Notes: a model not told the origin generated them from the sequence alone. A stretch of 64,000 nucleotides of DNA from Burkholderia latens (GCF_001718795.1 NZ_CP013435.1:620001-684000), one strand, 5' to 3'. Shown: positions 37,565 through 46,686, numbered from the stretch's first letter. Numbers and translations are program-made.

Positions 37565-38575
37565 ATGACGATCCGCGTCGCAATCAACGGCTACGGCCGT
37601 ATCGGCCGCAACACGCTGCGCGCGTTCTATGAAAACGGCAAGAAGCACGATCTCGAGATCGTCGCGATCAACGACCTGGGCGATGCGAAGACCAACGCGC
37701 ACCTGACCCAGTACGACACCGCGCACGGCAAGTTCCCGGGTGAAGTGTCGGTCGACGGCGACTACCTCGTCGTGAACGGCGACAAGATCCGCGTGCTGGC
37801 GAACCGTAACCCGGCCGAGCTGCCGTGGGGCGAGCTGGGCGTCGACGTCGTGATGGAATGCACGGGCTTCTTCACGACGAAGGAAAAGGCGAGCGCCCAC
37901 CTGAAGGGCGGCGCGAAGAAGGTGATCATCTCGGCGCCGGGCGGCAAGGACGTCGACGCAACGATCGTCTACGGCGTGAACCACAACGTGCTGAAGGCCG
38001 AGCACACGGTGATCTCGAACGCATCGTGCACGACGAACTGCCTCGCACCGCTCGTCAAGCCGCTGAACGACAAGATCGGCCTCGAAACCGGCCTGATGAC
38101 GACGATCCACGCGTACACGAACGACCAGGTGCTGACGGACGTCTACCACGAAGACCTGCGCCGCGCGCGTTCGGCCACGCACAGCCAGATCCCGACGAAG
38201 ACGGGTGCCGCATCGGCTGTCGGCCTCGTGCTGCCGGAACTGAACGGCAAGCTCGACGGCTACGCGATTCGCGTCCCGACCATCAACGTGTCGATCGTCG
38301 ATCTGTCGTTCATCGCGAAGCGCGACACGACGGTCGAGGAAGTCAACGCGATCATGAAGGAAGCATCGGAAGGCGCGCTGAAGGGGATCCTCGGCTACAA
38401 CGACGCACCGCTGGTGTCGATCGACTTCAACCACAACCCGGCTTCGTCGACGTTCGACGCGACGCTGACGAAGGTGTCGGGCCGTCTCGTGAAGGTGTCG
38501 AGCTGGTACGACAACGAGTGGGGCTTCTCGAACCGCATGCTCGATACGGCGATCGCATTCGCGAACGCGAAGTAA
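37565..38575 (+). CDS. gapA: Glyceraldehyde-3-phosphate dehydrogenase, type I
   Basis: Oxidises glyceraldehyde 3-phosphate to 1,3-bisphosphoglycerate with NAD+. The 336-residue protein starts [20 protein letters not shown] (Rossmann loop). It has the active site [16 protein letters not shown] with catalytic Cys, the catalytic His in [10 protein letters not shown] and the C-terminal [12 protein letters not shown]. It lies downstream of tkt with an AGGAGATAG ribosome-binding site. A strong intrinsic terminator follows about 55 bases after the stop. Confidence 0.97.
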   Translation: MTIRVAINGYGRIGRNTLRAFYENGKKHDLEIVAINDLGDAKTNAHLTQYDTAHGKFPGEVSVDGDYLVVNGDKIRVLANRNPAELPWGELGVDVVMECTGFFTTKEKASAHLKGGAKKVIISAPGGKDVDATIVYGVNHNVLKAEHTVISNASCTTNCLAPLVKPLNDKIGLETGLMTTIHAYTNDQVLTDVYHEDLRRARSATHSQIPTKTGAASAVGLVLPELNGKLDGYAIRVPTINVSIVDLSFIAKRDTTVEEVNAIMKEASEGALKGILGYNDAPLVSIDFNHNPASSTFDATLTKVSGRLVKVSSWYDNEWGFSNRMLDTAIAFANAK

Positions 38576-38630
38576 TCGCAGTCGTCGCGCACGTTGCGCG
38601 GCCGCCGCGGGGCGGCCGACGCAGCGAACG

Positions 38631-38663
38631 AACCCGGCCCGGGCTGTCCCGGCCGGGTTTTTT
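38631..38663 (+). terminator. Intrinsic terminator after gapA
   Basis: AACCCGGCC (38631-38639) pairs with GGCCGGGTT (38651-38659), followed by a run of T residues ending at 38663. It ends the tkt-gapA unit. Confidence 0.9.
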
Positions 38664-38823
38664 ATTGCGCCGCGAAACGCACGCGACGGTTTGCGTACGT
38701 GCCTTCGCGGGTCGCGCAGGTCGCATCGGCGAAGCAGCAGCCGGCCACCGCGTGGCGGCCGCACGCCGGCGCGCGACCGCCGCGACGTGAACCGCTCGCG
38801 CCCGTAACGGGCCTCGGGTTGCG

Positions 38824-39516
38824 TCAGATCCGCGGCGTCGGGAAAAAGACGCCCGCGCGCTGCGCGGCGTTCGCGATGTGCGTCTCGATCGCGGCGCCGG
38901 CTGCGGCCGCGTCGCGTGCGATCAGCGCGTCGACGATCGCACGGTGCTCGTGCCACGTCGACAGCAGCAGCTCGCGCCGGTAGAACGGCATGCGCTGGCT
39001 TTCCTTCATGACGTCAGCGCTGCTGCGCAGCACCGACTCGATTGCCGCGTTACCGGCGAGATGGATGATCCGCATGTGGAAATCGAAGTCGAGCCGCGCC
39101 GCTTCGTCGAGCGCGCTCTCGGTCAGCGCGACGTGCAGGCCGGCGAGATTCTCCTCGAACCACGCAATGTCGTCGTCGGTGACGACGTGGGCGGCCATCC
39201 GCGCGGCGAACCCTTCGAGCGCGTAGCGCATCTGGTACGTGTCGGGCGGCGACGATTGCTCGGCGAACTGCCACGGATGCGCGGCCGTCGCCTGCGCGCT
39301 TTCGACGTACACGCCTTTGCCCGCGCGGATGCGCAGCATGCCGAGCGCTTCCAGCGTGGACAGCGCTTCGCGCAGCGACGCGCGGCTGATCTCCAGCTCC
39401 TCTGAGAGCTGGCGCTGGGCCGGCAGCAGGCTGCCGACCGGATATACGCCTGCCTCGATCCGGTCGCGGATCGTCGCGATGGCGGCGTCGGTCACAGTGT
39501 GCGGAACGTTCTTCAT
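38824..39516 (-). CDS. FadR-subfamily GntR regulator
   Basis: From the ATG at 39516 (MKNVPHTVTDAAIATIRDRI) the protein has 230 residues. It comprises an N-terminal winged helix-turn-helix (PAQRQLSEELEISRASLREALSTL) and a C-terminal FCD ligand-binding domain with metal-site residues in DFHMRIIHLAGN and the WHEHRAIVDAL end. An in-frame ATG at 39546 is possible, but a GGT-N3-ACC palindrome (39530-39544) would then be coding. The same core palindrome lies before dctA, so it probably controls itself and the transporter/allantoin genes. The ligand is unknown. Confidence 0.88.
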   Translation of the reverse strand: MKNVPHTVTDAAIATIRDRIEAGVYPVGSLLPAQRQLSEELEISRASLREALSTLEALGMLRIRAGKGVYVESAQATAAHPWQFAEQSSPPDTYQMRYALEGFAARMAAHVVTDDDIAWFEENLAGLHVALTESALDEAARLDFDFHMRIIHLAGNAAIESVLRSSADVMKESQRMPFYRRELLLSTWHEHRAIVDALIARDAAAAGAAIETHIANAAQRAGVFFPTPRI

Positions 39517-39529
39517 GATGTGAGCGATG

Positions 39530-39544
39530 GCCGGTCTGACCGGC
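39530..39544. promoter_or_regulatory. Palindromic operator before the FadR-type regulator gene
   Basis: GCCGGT-CTG-ACCGGC is a perfect 6-3-6 palindrome, 13 bases before the regulator's ATG. Its GGT-N3-ACC core equals that at 39702-39716, which suggests autoregulation by the same protein. Confidence 0.5.
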
Positions 39545-39659
39545 ATTGTAATCCGCACGCGCCGGGTACACGACCGTCCTACGGGAAAGCCACGATCGAA
39601 CCGCGCGCGGGGGCGGCGGCGCGGCCCCAAAGGGCGGGAAATCCCTATTTTGTTTGGCC

Positions 39660-39688
39660 TTGACGCGACTATATCGGCTTCCTACTAT
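39660..39688 (+). promoter_or_regulatory. Sigma70-type promoter of dctA
   Basis: TTGACG (39660-39665) and TACTAT (39683-39688) are separated by 17 bases, a near-consensus promoter. Transcription would begin near 39695, just before the palindrome at 39702-39716. Confidence 0.65.
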
Positions 39689-39701
39689 CGACCATAACAT
39701 C

Positions 39702-39716
39702 ACTGGTCTTACCAGT
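39702..39716. promoter_or_regulatory. FadR/GntR-type operator before dctA
   Basis: ACTGGT-CTT-ACCAGT is a perfect 6-3-6 palindrome with the TGGT-N3-ACCA core recognised by many FadR-subfamily regulators. It covers the region just after the predicted transcription start, a position suited to repression. Confidence 0.6.
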
Positions 39717-39757
39717 ATGAACAGACGAAACTGCAACCGTTGGATCGGGAGAGCGCC

Positions 39758-41077
39758 GTGTCGAAATTCCTCAATTCGCTGTTTGGCCGGGTAGTCGTCG
39801 CATTAATTCTCGGGGTCGCGCTAGGCGCGTTCTTCCCGCATTTCGCCGAGTCGCTGCGACCGCTCGGCGACGGCTTCCTGAAGCTCATCAAGATGGTGAT
39901 CGGCCCGATCGTGTTCTGCGTGGTGGTCAGCGGGATGGCCAATGCGGGCGACCTGAAGAAGGTCGGCCGGGTCGGCCTGAAGGCGGTCGTCTACTTCGAG
40001 GTGATGACGACGCTCGCGCTCGGCATCGGCCTGGTGCTCGCGTGGCTCACGCGTCCGGGCGTCGGGATGAACATCGACCTGCGCTCGCTCGATGCGGCGT
40101 CGCTGTCGACGTACGCGAAGAATGCAGAAAGCCTGAAGGATACGGCCGGCTATCTGATGAAGATCATTCCCGAGACCGCGATCGACGCGTTCGCGAAGGG
40201 CGACATCCTGCAGATCCTCGTGTTCGCGGTGCTGTTCGGCTCCGCGCTGTCGCTGCTGGGCGACAAGGCGCAGCGCGTGAACAGCCTGATCGAGGAGCTG
40301 TCGCACGTGTTCTTCCGCATCATCGGCTTCATCATCAAGCTCGCGCCGCTCGGCGTGCTTGGCGCGATTGCGTTCACGACCGGCAAGTACGGCGTCGCGT
40401 CGCTCAAGCAACTCGGTTACCTCGTCGCGGTGTTCTACCTGAGCTGCTTCGTGTTCGTTACGGTCGTGCTCGGCATCGTGATGCGGATCGCGGGCTTTTC
40501 GGTGTTCAAGCTGATCCGCTACCTGCGCGAGGAACTGTCGATCGTGCTCGGCACGGCGTCCTCGGATGCAGTGCTGCCGCAGGTGATGAGCAAGCTCGAA
40601 TACATGGGCATCAAGGATTCGACGGTCGGCCTCGTGATCCCGACCGGCTATTCGTTCAACCTCGACGGCTTCTCGATCTATCTGACGCTCGCGGTGCTGT
40701 TCATCGCGCAGGCCACCAACACGCCGCTGTCCACGCATGACCTGATCGTCGTGCTGCTCGTGTCGCTCGTCACGTCGAAGGGCGCGCACGGCATTCCCGG
40801 CTCGGCGATCGTGATCCTCGCGGCGACGCTGTCGGCGATTCCCGCGATTCCGGTGCTCGGCCTCGTGCTGATCCTGCCGGTCGACTGGTTCGTCGGCATC
40901 GCCCGTGCACTGACCAACCTGATCGGCAACTGCGTCGCGACGGTCGTCGTCGCGGTGTGGGAGAACGACATCGACCGCGCCCGCGCGAACCGCGTGCTGA
41001 ACCGCGAACTGCGCTACGTGGCCGACGCGCCGGGCAGCACCGCACCGGTCGCCGGCGACCAGGCCCACGCGCTCTGA
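39758..41077 (+). CDS. dctA: DctA-type C4-dicarboxylate:cation symporter
   Basis: An inner-membrane carrier of the DAACS family. I choose the GTG at 39758 (MSKFLNSLFGRVV), with GGGAGAG 4 bases upstream, giving 439 residues. Landmarks are the serine-rich re-entrant loop LSIVLGTASSDAVLP and the transport motif VIPTGYSFNLDGFSIY with the second re-entrant hairpin SKGAHGIPGSAIVIL. DctA proteins take up succinate, fumarate, malate or orotate. Here it sits with allantoin-degradation genes, so a ureide or related acid is possible; the sequence does not decide this. Confidence 0.92.
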   Translation: MSKFLNSLFGRVVVALILGVALGAFFPHFAESLRPLGDGFLKLIKMVIGPIVFCVVVSGMANAGDLKKVGRVGLKAVVYFEVMTTLALGIGLVLAWLTRPGVGMNIDLRSLDAASLSTYAKNAESLKDTAGYLMKIIPETAIDAFAKGDILQILVFAVLFGSALSLLGDKAQRVNSLIEELSHVFFRIIGFIIKLAPLGVLGAIAFTTGKYGVASLKQLGYLVAVFYLSCFVFVTVVLGIVMRIAGFSVFKLIRYLREELSIVLGTASSDAVLPQVMSKLEYMGIKDSTVGLVIPTGYSFNLDGFSIYLTLAVLFIAQATNTPLSTHDLIVVLLVSLVTSKGAHGIPGSAIVILAATLSAIPAIPVLGLVLILPVDWFVGIARALTNLIGNCVATVVVAVWENDIDRARANRVLNRELRYVADAPGSTAPVAGDQAHAL

Positions 41078-41182
41078 GCGCGACGTTCGCGCGGCGCGGC
41101 GCACCCTGCCGCACCGCGCACACGCATTCCTCGCGACCGGCGCGCTAGCACGCCGGCGCTCCTGCAATAACGTGGAGACGAC

Positions 41183-42190
41183 ATGGCAGCCCCCATCCTC
41201 GATCCGAACGCGCCGGCTTTCACGCGGCGCTACATGAACCTCGCCGACCCGCGCCTGGGCGCGCAGGCGCTTTTTGCGAGCGACGAATTCTTCGCGCCGA
41301 AGGAGCGCATGCTCAACCCGGAGCCTGCCGTGTTCATTCCCGGCAAGTACGACGATCACGGCAAGTGGATGGACGGCTGGGAAACGCGCCGCAAGCGCAC
41401 GACCGGCCATGACTTCTGCGTGGTCCGGCTCGCGCGGCCGGGCGTGATTCACGGCGTCGACCTCGACACGAGCCACTTCACCGGCAATTTCCCGCCGGCC
41501 GCGTCGATCGATGCGTGCGCGGTGGACGGCGATACGCCGCCGGACGATGCCGAATGGCGCACGATCGTCCCCGCGACGACGCTGCAGGGCAATTCGCATC
41601 ACTACGTGAGCGTCGACGATGCGCAGGCGGTCACGCATTTGCGCGTGAACCTGTATCCGGACGGCGGCCTCGCGCGGCTGCGCGTTTACGGACAGCCGCA
41701 GCGCGACTGGCGCGACGTGCCGGCCGGCGAGCTGGTCGATCTTGCGGCGATCGAGAACGGCGGCTACCTGGTGGCGGCGAACAACCAGCACTTCGGTCCG
41801 GCGTCGCAGATGCTGATGCCGGGGCGCGGCGCGAACATGGGCGACGGGTGGGAAACGCGGCGCCGGCGCGAGCCCGGCAACGACTGGGCAATCGTCGCGC
41901 TTGCGCGCCCTGGCATCATCCGGCGCGTCGAGGTCGATACCGCATTCTTCAAAGGCAATTTCCCCGACCGCTGTTCGTTGCAGGCCGCGCGGGTTGCGGG
42001 CGGCACCGACGATTCGCTCGTCACGCAGGCGATGTTCTGGGCCGAACTGCTCGGCGAGCAGAAGCTGCAAATGGATCGCGTGCACACGTTCGACGAGCTC
42101 GCGGCGCTCGGCCCCGTTACGCACGTGCGCTTCAACATTTTCCCGGACGGCGGAGTGTCGCGGCTGCGTCTGTGGGGCGAGCCTGCTTGA
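41183..42190 (+). CDS. alc: Allantoicase
   Basis: Hydrolyses allantoate to ureidoglycolate and urea. The 335-residue protein consists of two related beta-sandwich (galactose-binding-like) repeats, visible as the paired motifs [26 protein letters not shown] (shown in part) and [22 protein letters not shown], each followed by I-x-x-V-D-x-D-T-x-x-F-x-G-N-F. The end [16 protein letters not shown] is typical. A GGAGACGAC site precedes the ATG. ureidoglycolate lyase follows after 14 bases. Confidence 0.95.
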   Translation: MAAPILDPNAPAFTRRYMNLADPRLGAQALFASDEFFAPKERMLNPEPAVFIPGKYDDHGKWMDGWETRRKRTTGHDFCVVRLARPGVIHGVDLDTSHFTGNFPPAASIDACAVDGDTPPDDAEWRTIVPATTLQGNSHHYVSVDDAQAVTHLRVNLYPDGGLARLRVYGQPQRDWRDVPAGELVDLAAIENGGYLVAANNQHFGPASQMLMPGRGANMGDGWETRRRREPGNDWAIVALARPGIIRRVEVDTAFFKGNFPDRCSLQAARVAGGTDDSLVTQAMFWAELLGEQKLQMDRVHTFDELAALGPVTHVRFNIFPDGGVSRLRLWGEPA

Positions 42191-42204
42191 AGGAGGGCAT
42201 CGGC

Positions 42205-42729
42205 ATGAGCGGACCCCACATCCTGCGCGTCGAGCGCCTGACCCGCGACGCGTTCGCACCGTTCGGCGACGTGATCGCGCTCGAAGGCGCGCGGCACTTC
42301 CCGATCAACGGCGGCACGACCGAGCGTTTTCACGATCTCGCGACGATCGACGTGTGCGCGGACGGCGGCCGGCCGCTCGTCAGCGTGTTTCGTGCTCAGC
42401 CGCGCGCGCTGCCGGTCGCGATCACGCTGATGGAGCGCCATCCGCACGGCAGCCAGGCGTTCATCCCGCTCGCGGCGGTGTCGCGCTACGCGATCGTCGT
42501 CGCGCCGGCCGGCGAGTTTCGGCCCCAGGCGATGCGTGCATTCCTCGCCGAAGGCTGGCAGGGCGTGAATTACGCGAAGGGCGTCTGGCACCATCCGCTG
42601 CTTGCGCTCGATGCGGTCAGCGACTTCGTGATCGTCGATCGCGGCGGCCCGCAGCCGAACTGCGACGAGATCCCGCTCGACGACGCGTGGACGCTCGAGT
42701 TCGAGCCGGCCTGTGCCGGCGCGGCCTGA
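42205..42729 (+). CDS. allA: Ureidoglycolate lyase
   Basis: Splits ureidoglycolate to glyoxylate and urea, completing allantoate degradation after alc. From the ATG at 42205, with an AGGAGGG site 7 bases upstream, it has 174 residues, slightly above the usual 160. It is a single cupin-like domain with the family stretches FAPFGDVIALEG, VSVFRAQPRALPVAITLMERHPHGSQAF (in parts) and KGVWHHPLLAL. No allantoinase or urease gene is in the window, so the pathway's other steps must be elsewhere. Confidence 0.92.
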   Translation: MSGPHILRVERLTRDAFAPFGDVIALEGARHFPINGGTTERFHDLATIDVCADGGRPLVSVFRAQPRALPVAITLMERHPHGSQAFIPLAAVSRYAIVVAPAGEFRPQAMRAFLAEGWQGVNYAKGVWHHPLLALDAVSDFVIVDRGGPQPNCDEIPLDDAWTLEFEPACAGAA

Positions 42730-42778
42730 CGCGCGGCGCACGCGGCCACTGACTTTTTCGTTCCTGTCCGAAAGCAAC

Positions 42779-42816
42779 ACGGCCCGGGCGGCGGGATGCC
42801 GGCCGGGCCGTTGCGT
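42779..42816. terminator. Hairpin between convergent allA and fur
   Basis: ACGGCCCGG and CCGGGCCGT form a 9-bp stem between the two convergent genes. Read on the minus strand it is followed by a short T-rich stretch (TTGCTTTC). It probably ends both transcripts. Confidence 0.5.
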
Positions 42817-42834
42817 ACGCGCGCAGCGCGCGGA

Positions 42835-43263
42835 TCAGTGTTTGCGGTGCGGGCAGTTCTCGGTGGTGCAGGAACCGTACATCGCGAGCGAGTGCTCCTG
42901 AAGCCGGAAGCCGCGTTCCTTGGCGATTGCCTGCTGGCGGCTTTCGATCTCGGCATCGAAGAATTCCTCGACGCGGCCGCAATCGAGGCAGACGAGGTGA
43001 TCGTGGTGCGAACCTTCGTTCAGTTCGAACACGGCCTTCCCGGATTCGAAGTTGCTGCGCGACAGCAGGCCAGCCTGCTCGAACTGCGTCAGCACGCGGT
43101 AAACGGTGGCGAGCCCGATGTCCAGCTGCTCGTTGAGCAGATTGCGGTAGACGTCTTCGGCCGTCAGGTGACGCACCGGGCTTTGCTGGAAGATCTCGAG
43201 AATCTTGAGGCGCGGTAGGGTGGCCTTTAGCCCGATATTCTTGAGATCCGTCGGATTGGTCAT
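42835..43263 (-). CDS. fur: Ferric uptake regulator
   Basis: The 142-residue global iron regulator represses uptake genes when bound to Fe2+. The DNA-binding domain contains [13 protein letters not shown] and the recognition helix around [17 protein letters not shown]. The dimerisation/metal domain has [18 protein letters not shown] with the His and Cys ligands, and a C-terminal [11 protein letters not shown] supplies a second Cys pair. It begins [17 protein letters not shown], normal for betaproteobacterial Fur. It is divergent from bamE, 142 bases away, the usual arrangement. Confidence 0.97.
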   Translation of the reverse strand: MTNPTDLKNIGLKATLPRLKILEIFQQSPVRHLTAEDVYRNLLNEQLDIGLATVYRVLTQFEQAGLLSRSNFESGKAVFELNEGSHHDHLVCLDCGRVEEFFDAEIESRQQAIAKERGFRLQEHSLAMYGSCTTENCPHRKH

Positions 43264-43405
43264 GGCTAGGCATCCCTAGAGTACAATGCAGGGCTTCAAT
43301 GTTACCGGCTTTTGGCCGTTCCAGAAACACGCGCGGCCTGCGCAGCGGGCCAGCACGGTGAAGGAAATGTTCCCGGAATCCCTTTCGCACTTTCAGAGGA
43401 GTCGC

Positions 43406-44203
43406 ATGCGGAGTGCCATCATCGCTGCCGCCGCCGTTGCCGCGCTGGCTGGTTGTTCGTCGTACGACAGCGTGACGCAGCGCATCGCGCAGAGCATCAC
43501 GCCCTATCGGATCACTGTCGTGCAGGGCAACTTCGTGTCGCAGGAAAAGGCCGCGCAGCTGCAGGCCGGGATGACGCGCGAGCAGGTTCGCGCGCTGCTC
43601 GGCACGCCGCTGCTTGCGGACATGTTCCATGCCGACCGCTGGGATTACCTCTTCTACTTCAAGCGCGGCTCGACGTCGGTCGTCCAGCAGCGCGACCTCG
43701 TGCTGACGTTCGCGGGCGATCGCCTCGCGAGCTGGACGGGCGCCGAAAACCTGCCGTCCGAACTCGACCTGCTGGCCGATATCGACGGCGATCGCGGCGG
43801 CAAGAAGGCGAAGGCCGCGGCTGCCGCGAAGAAGGCATCCGAAGCCGCGGCCGCCGCGAGCGCCGCGCAGGCTGCCGCTGCGGCGAGCCCGGCCACCGTG
43901 CCGGCGTCCGGCGCGGCGGTCGATCAGGATGCGAACGCACAGGCGGCGCGCGCGGCAAACCGCGCGACCAACCAGGTGTCCGGGCAGGGTTCAGGTTCGC
44001 GCCGTTTCACGCCGGCCGCGCAGGCCACGGGCGGCGCGCCGGTGCCGGGCGGCCAGCCGCCGGGCGCCGCGCCGGCGATCCAGCCGCAGTTCCAGTTCCA
44101 TCGTCCGCCGCAGCCGAACGTGTCGAACGAGGCGTCGCCGCCGGTCGGCCCGCAAGGCTCGGACAACCTGCAGAACCAGCCGCTCACCGCACCGGCGCAG
44201 TAA
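43406..44203 (+). CDS. bamE: Outer-membrane assembly lipoprotein BamE with long C-terminal tail
   Basis: BamE is a lipoprotein of the BAM complex that inserts beta-barrel proteins. From the ATG at 43406 the signal peptide ends in the lipobox LAGC (Cys17). The SmpA/OmlA fold follows (GMTREQVRALLGTPLLADMF and WDYLFYFKRG in two stretches). The protein is 265 residues, against about 113 in E. coli. The extra part, from about residue 130, is Ala/Lys-rich then Gln/Pro-rich and probably disordered. fur upstream and dapB downstream match the betaproteobacterial order. Confidence 0.92.
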   Translation: MRSAIIAAAAVAALAGCSSYDSVTQRIAQSITPYRITVVQGNFVSQEKAAQLQAGMTREQVRALLGTPLLADMFHADRWDYLFYFKRGSTSVVQQRDLVLTFAGDRLASWTGAENLPSELDLLADIDGDRGGKKAKAAAAAKKASEAAAAASAAQAAAAASPATVPASGAAVDQDANAQAARAANRATNQVSGQGSGSRRFTPAAQATGGAPVPGGQPPGAAPAIQPQFQFHRPPQPNVSNEASPPVGPQGSDNLQNQPLTAPAQ

Positions 44204-44268
44204 GCGGCCGGCATGCGGAAACAGGGCGGCATGCGCCGCCCGCCTTTAGACCTGTCGTGTAGAAAGCC

Positions 44269-45066
44269 ATGAAGATTGCGATTGCGGGTGCATCGGGCCG
44301 TATGGGCCGGATGCTGATCGAAGCCGTTCTCAACGATTCCGACGCGCAGCTCGTCGGCGCGCTCGACCGCGCCGGTTCGCCGTTTCTCGGCCAGGACGCC
44401 GGCGCGTTCCTCGGCAAGGAAACCGGGATCAAGCTGACCGACGACCTCGATGCCGTTTTCGCGCAGGCCGACTACCTGATCGACTTCACGCGGCCGGAAG
44501 GCACGATCGCGCATGTCGCGGCCGCGCTGCGCCACGACGTGAAGCTCGTGATCGGCACGACCGGCTTCACCGCCGAGCAGAAGGCCGAGCTGCAGGCCGC
44601 GGCAGGCAAGATCGGCATCGTGTTCGCCGCGAACATGAGCGTCGGCGTGAACGTCACGCTGAAGCTGCTCGAATTCGCGGCGAAGCATTTCTCGCACGGC
44701 TACGACATCGAGATCATCGAGGCGCATCACCGTCACAAGGTCGACGCGCCGTCGGGCACCGCGCTGATGATGGGCGAGGCCGTGGCCGGCGCGCTCGGGC
44801 GCTCGCTCGACGACTGCGCAGTGTATGGCCGCCACGGCGTGACCGGTGAACGCGATCCGTCGACGATCGGCTTTGCGGCCGTGCGCGGCGGCGACATCGT
44901 CGGCGATCACACCGTGCTGTTCGCCGGGATAGGCGAGCGGATCGAGATCACGCACAAGTCGTCGAGCCGCGTGTCGTATGCGCAGGGCGCGCTGCGTGCG
45001 GTCCGTTTCCTGTCGGCGCGCGGCGCCGGCCTGTTCGACATGCAGGACGTGCTCGGCCTGCGCTGA
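44269..45066 (+). CDS. dapB: 4-hydroxy-tetrahydrodipicolinate reductase
   Basis: DapB makes tetrahydrodipicolinate in lysine and diaminopimelate synthesis. The 265-residue protein has the cofactor loop [13 protein letters not shown] at residues 7-19. The catalytic segment [20 protein letters not shown] carries the His pair, Lys and the substrate-binding GT. The [10 protein letters not shown] strand and [20 protein letters not shown] are also diagnostic. It lies 65 bases after bamE and 20 before exbB. Confidence 0.97.
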   Translation: MKIAIAGASGRMGRMLIEAVLNDSDAQLVGALDRAGSPFLGQDAGAFLGKETGIKLTDDLDAVFAQADYLIDFTRPEGTIAHVAAALRHDVKLVIGTTGFTAEQKAELQAAAGKIGIVFAANMSVGVNVTLKLLEFAAKHFSHGYDIEIIEAHHRHKVDAPSGTALMMGEAVAGALGRSLDDCAVYGRHGVTGERDPSTIGFAAVRGGDIVGDHTVLFAGIGERIEITHKSSSRVSYAQGALRAVRFLSARGAGLFDMQDVLGLR

Positions 45067-45086
45067 CCCTCACGGGGGAAACTCCG

Positions 45087-45755
45087 ATGGCCATTCCCAC
45101 CGGCGTTGTCCACTACCTCGAAAGCGGCGATGCGATCACGCATGCCGTCGCGTACGTGCTGCTGGCGATGTCCGTCGCCAGCTGGTGCTTCCTGCTGACG
45201 AAAGCCTGGCTGCTGGTCCGCGCGAAGCGGCAGGGGCCGCGCGCGCTCGCCGCGTTCTGGCGCGCCGCGTCGCTAGACGCGGGCATCGACGCGCTCGCCG
45301 GCGCCGACCGCGAGCGCGTGTTCGTGCCGCTCGCCGAAGCCGCCCGCGACGCGGCCGACGCGCACGATCCGGCCGCGCTCGCCGCGCGGGTCGAGCGCAG
45401 CGAACGCGTGCTGCGCGCGCTGCGTCACGCGATGCTGCGTTCGCAGCGACGCCTCGAATTCGGCCAAGTGCTGCTCGCGTCGATCGGCAGCACCGCGCCG
45501 TTCGTCGGATTGCTCGGCACCGTGTGGGGCATCTACCATGCGCTCGGCAGCATTGCCGCGAGCGGGCAGGCGCAGATCGAGAACGTCGCGGGGCCGGTTG
45601 GCGAGGCGCTGATCATGACCGCGTTCGGGCTCGTCGTCGCGATTCCGGCGGTACTCGCGTACAACATCCTCGGTCGGCTCGTGCGCCAGCTTGCCGAGGA
45701 ACTCGACGGCTTCGCGCGCGACCTGCACGTGTTCGTGTGCGCGCAGGGCGCCTGA
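45087..45755 (+). CDS. exbB: MotA/TolQ/ExbB-family proton channel protein
   Basis: The 222-residue inner-membrane protein would harness proton flow for TonB-dependent transport. It has three predicted membrane helices: one near residues 17-37 (AVAYVLLAMSVASWCFLL), and two in the C-terminal half (LASIGSTAPFVGLLGTVWGI and IMTAFGLVVAIPAVLAYNIL), with the family motif FVGLLGTVWGI. It is followed after 22 bases by exbD. No tonB gene is adjacent, so ExbB is favoured over TolQ only by the absence of tol-pal genes. Confidence 0.88.
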   Translation: MAIPTGVVHYLESGDAITHAVAYVLLAMSVASWCFLLTKAWLLVRAKRQGPRALAAFWRAASLDAGIDALAGADRERVFVPLAEAARDAADAHDPAALAARVERSERVLRALRHAMLRSQRRLEFGQVLLASIGSTAPFVGLLGTVWGIYHALGSIAASGQAQIENVAGPVGEALIMTAFGLVVAIPAVLAYNILGRLVRQLAEELDGFARDLHVFVCAQGA

Positions 45756-45777
45756 TTCGCGGCCAGGAGGAACGATC

Positions 45778-46233
45778 ATGGCATTCGGCGGACTGGAGCA
45801 CCACAAGACGTCCGCGCCGATGGCGGAAATCAACATGACGCCGCTGATCGACGTGATGCTCGTGCTGCTCGTGATCTTCATCATCACCGCGCCGCTGATG
45901 ACGCACGCGATTCGACTCGATCTGCCGAAGGTCGCGGCGAGCGTCGCGCGCGACACGCCGCAGTCGGTCACGCTGTCGATTGACGACGCCGGCAAGCTGT
46001 ACTGGGATGACACGCCCGTCGAGCTCGACGCGCTGCCCGCGCGCTTCAAGGCCGCCGCCGCGGGCGCGGCACCGCCGGAGCTGCGGCTGCGCGCGTCGCG
46101 CGCGACCCGCTACGACGTGATCGCGCAGGTGATGGGGGCCGCGCAGGCCGCCGGCCTCACACGGATCGGCTTCGTCACCGACGTGCCGCCGGCGGGCGCC
46201 GCAGCGCCCGCTGCGTCGGGCGCGAAACGCTGA
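45778..46233 (+). CDS. exbD: ExbD/TolR-family biopolymer transport protein
   Basis: Partner of ExbB in the proton-driven energising complex. The 151-residue protein has a short cytoplasmic N-terminus with AEINMTPLIDVMLVLLVIFI, where the Asp in PLIDV is the proton-carrying residue of the single membrane helix. A periplasmic domain follows. The start (MAFGGLEHHKTS) has an AGGAGG site. Its stop lies only a few bases before the 8-bp repeat block, so its transcript may run into the repeats. Confidence 0.9.
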   Translation: MAFGGLEHHKTSAPMAEINMTPLIDVMLVLLVIFIITAPLMTHAIRLDLPKVAASVARDTPQSVTLSIDDAGKLYWDDTPVELDALPARFKAAAAGAAPPELRLRASRATRYDVIAQVMGAAQAAGLTRIGFVTDVPPAGAAAPAASGAKR

Positions 46234-46236
46234 CGT

Positions 46237-46613
46237 GCCGAGTTACCCACCAAGCCGCCGAGTCGCCAAGCCGCCAAGTCACCAAGTCACCAAGTCACCA
46301 AGTCGCCAAGTCGCCAAGTCGCCAAGTCGCCAAGTCGCCAAGTCGCCAAGTCGCCAAGTCGCCAAGTCACCAAGCCGCCGAGTCGCCGAGTCGCCAAGTC
46401 GCCGAGTCGCCAAGTCGCCAAGTCGCCAAGTCGCCAAGTCGCCAAGTCGCCAAGCCGCCAAGCCGCCAAGCCGCCGAGTCACCAAGCCGCCGAGTCGCCG
46501 AGTCGCCAAGTCGCCAAGTCGCCAAGTCGCCAAGTCGCCAAGTCGCCAAGTCGCCAAGTCGCCAAGTCGCCGAGCCACGGAGTCGCCGAGCTAACGAATC
46601 ACCGAGTCACTGG
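46237..46613. repeat. 8-bp tandem repeat (consensus CGCCAAGT), about 45 units
   Basis: An almost uninterrupted array of 8-base units. CGCCAAGT dominates, and variants CACCAAGT, CGCCGAGT and CGCCAAGC are mixed in, mostly at the two ends and in the middle. Runs of identical units (46300-46360, 46405-46450, 46505-46570) suggest recent expansion by slippage. Because 8 is not a multiple of 3 and no unit makes a stop codon, frames on both strands stay open; these are artefacts. It lies between exbD and the leuS promoter. Confidence 0.95.
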
Positions 46614-46686
46614 CCGCCCGCGCGTGGCGCACAGGCAGAAATGCACGCTGGCCGCCGAGACCGGCCGTACCGGGTGCCGCGAACGG

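Noticed and set aside
46235..46594. Open frames on both strands through the octamer repeats (Ser-Pro-Ser-Arg-Gln-Val-Ala-Lys repeats and the antisense Trp-Arg-Leu-Gly-Asp-Leu-Ala-Thr repeats)
   Set aside because: They exist only because the 8-base unit has no stop codon in any frame; no start signal or conserved domain supports translation.
46237..46613. CRISPR array
   Set aside because: The repeat unit is 8 bases with no spacers and no cas genes nearby; it is a simple tandem repeat.
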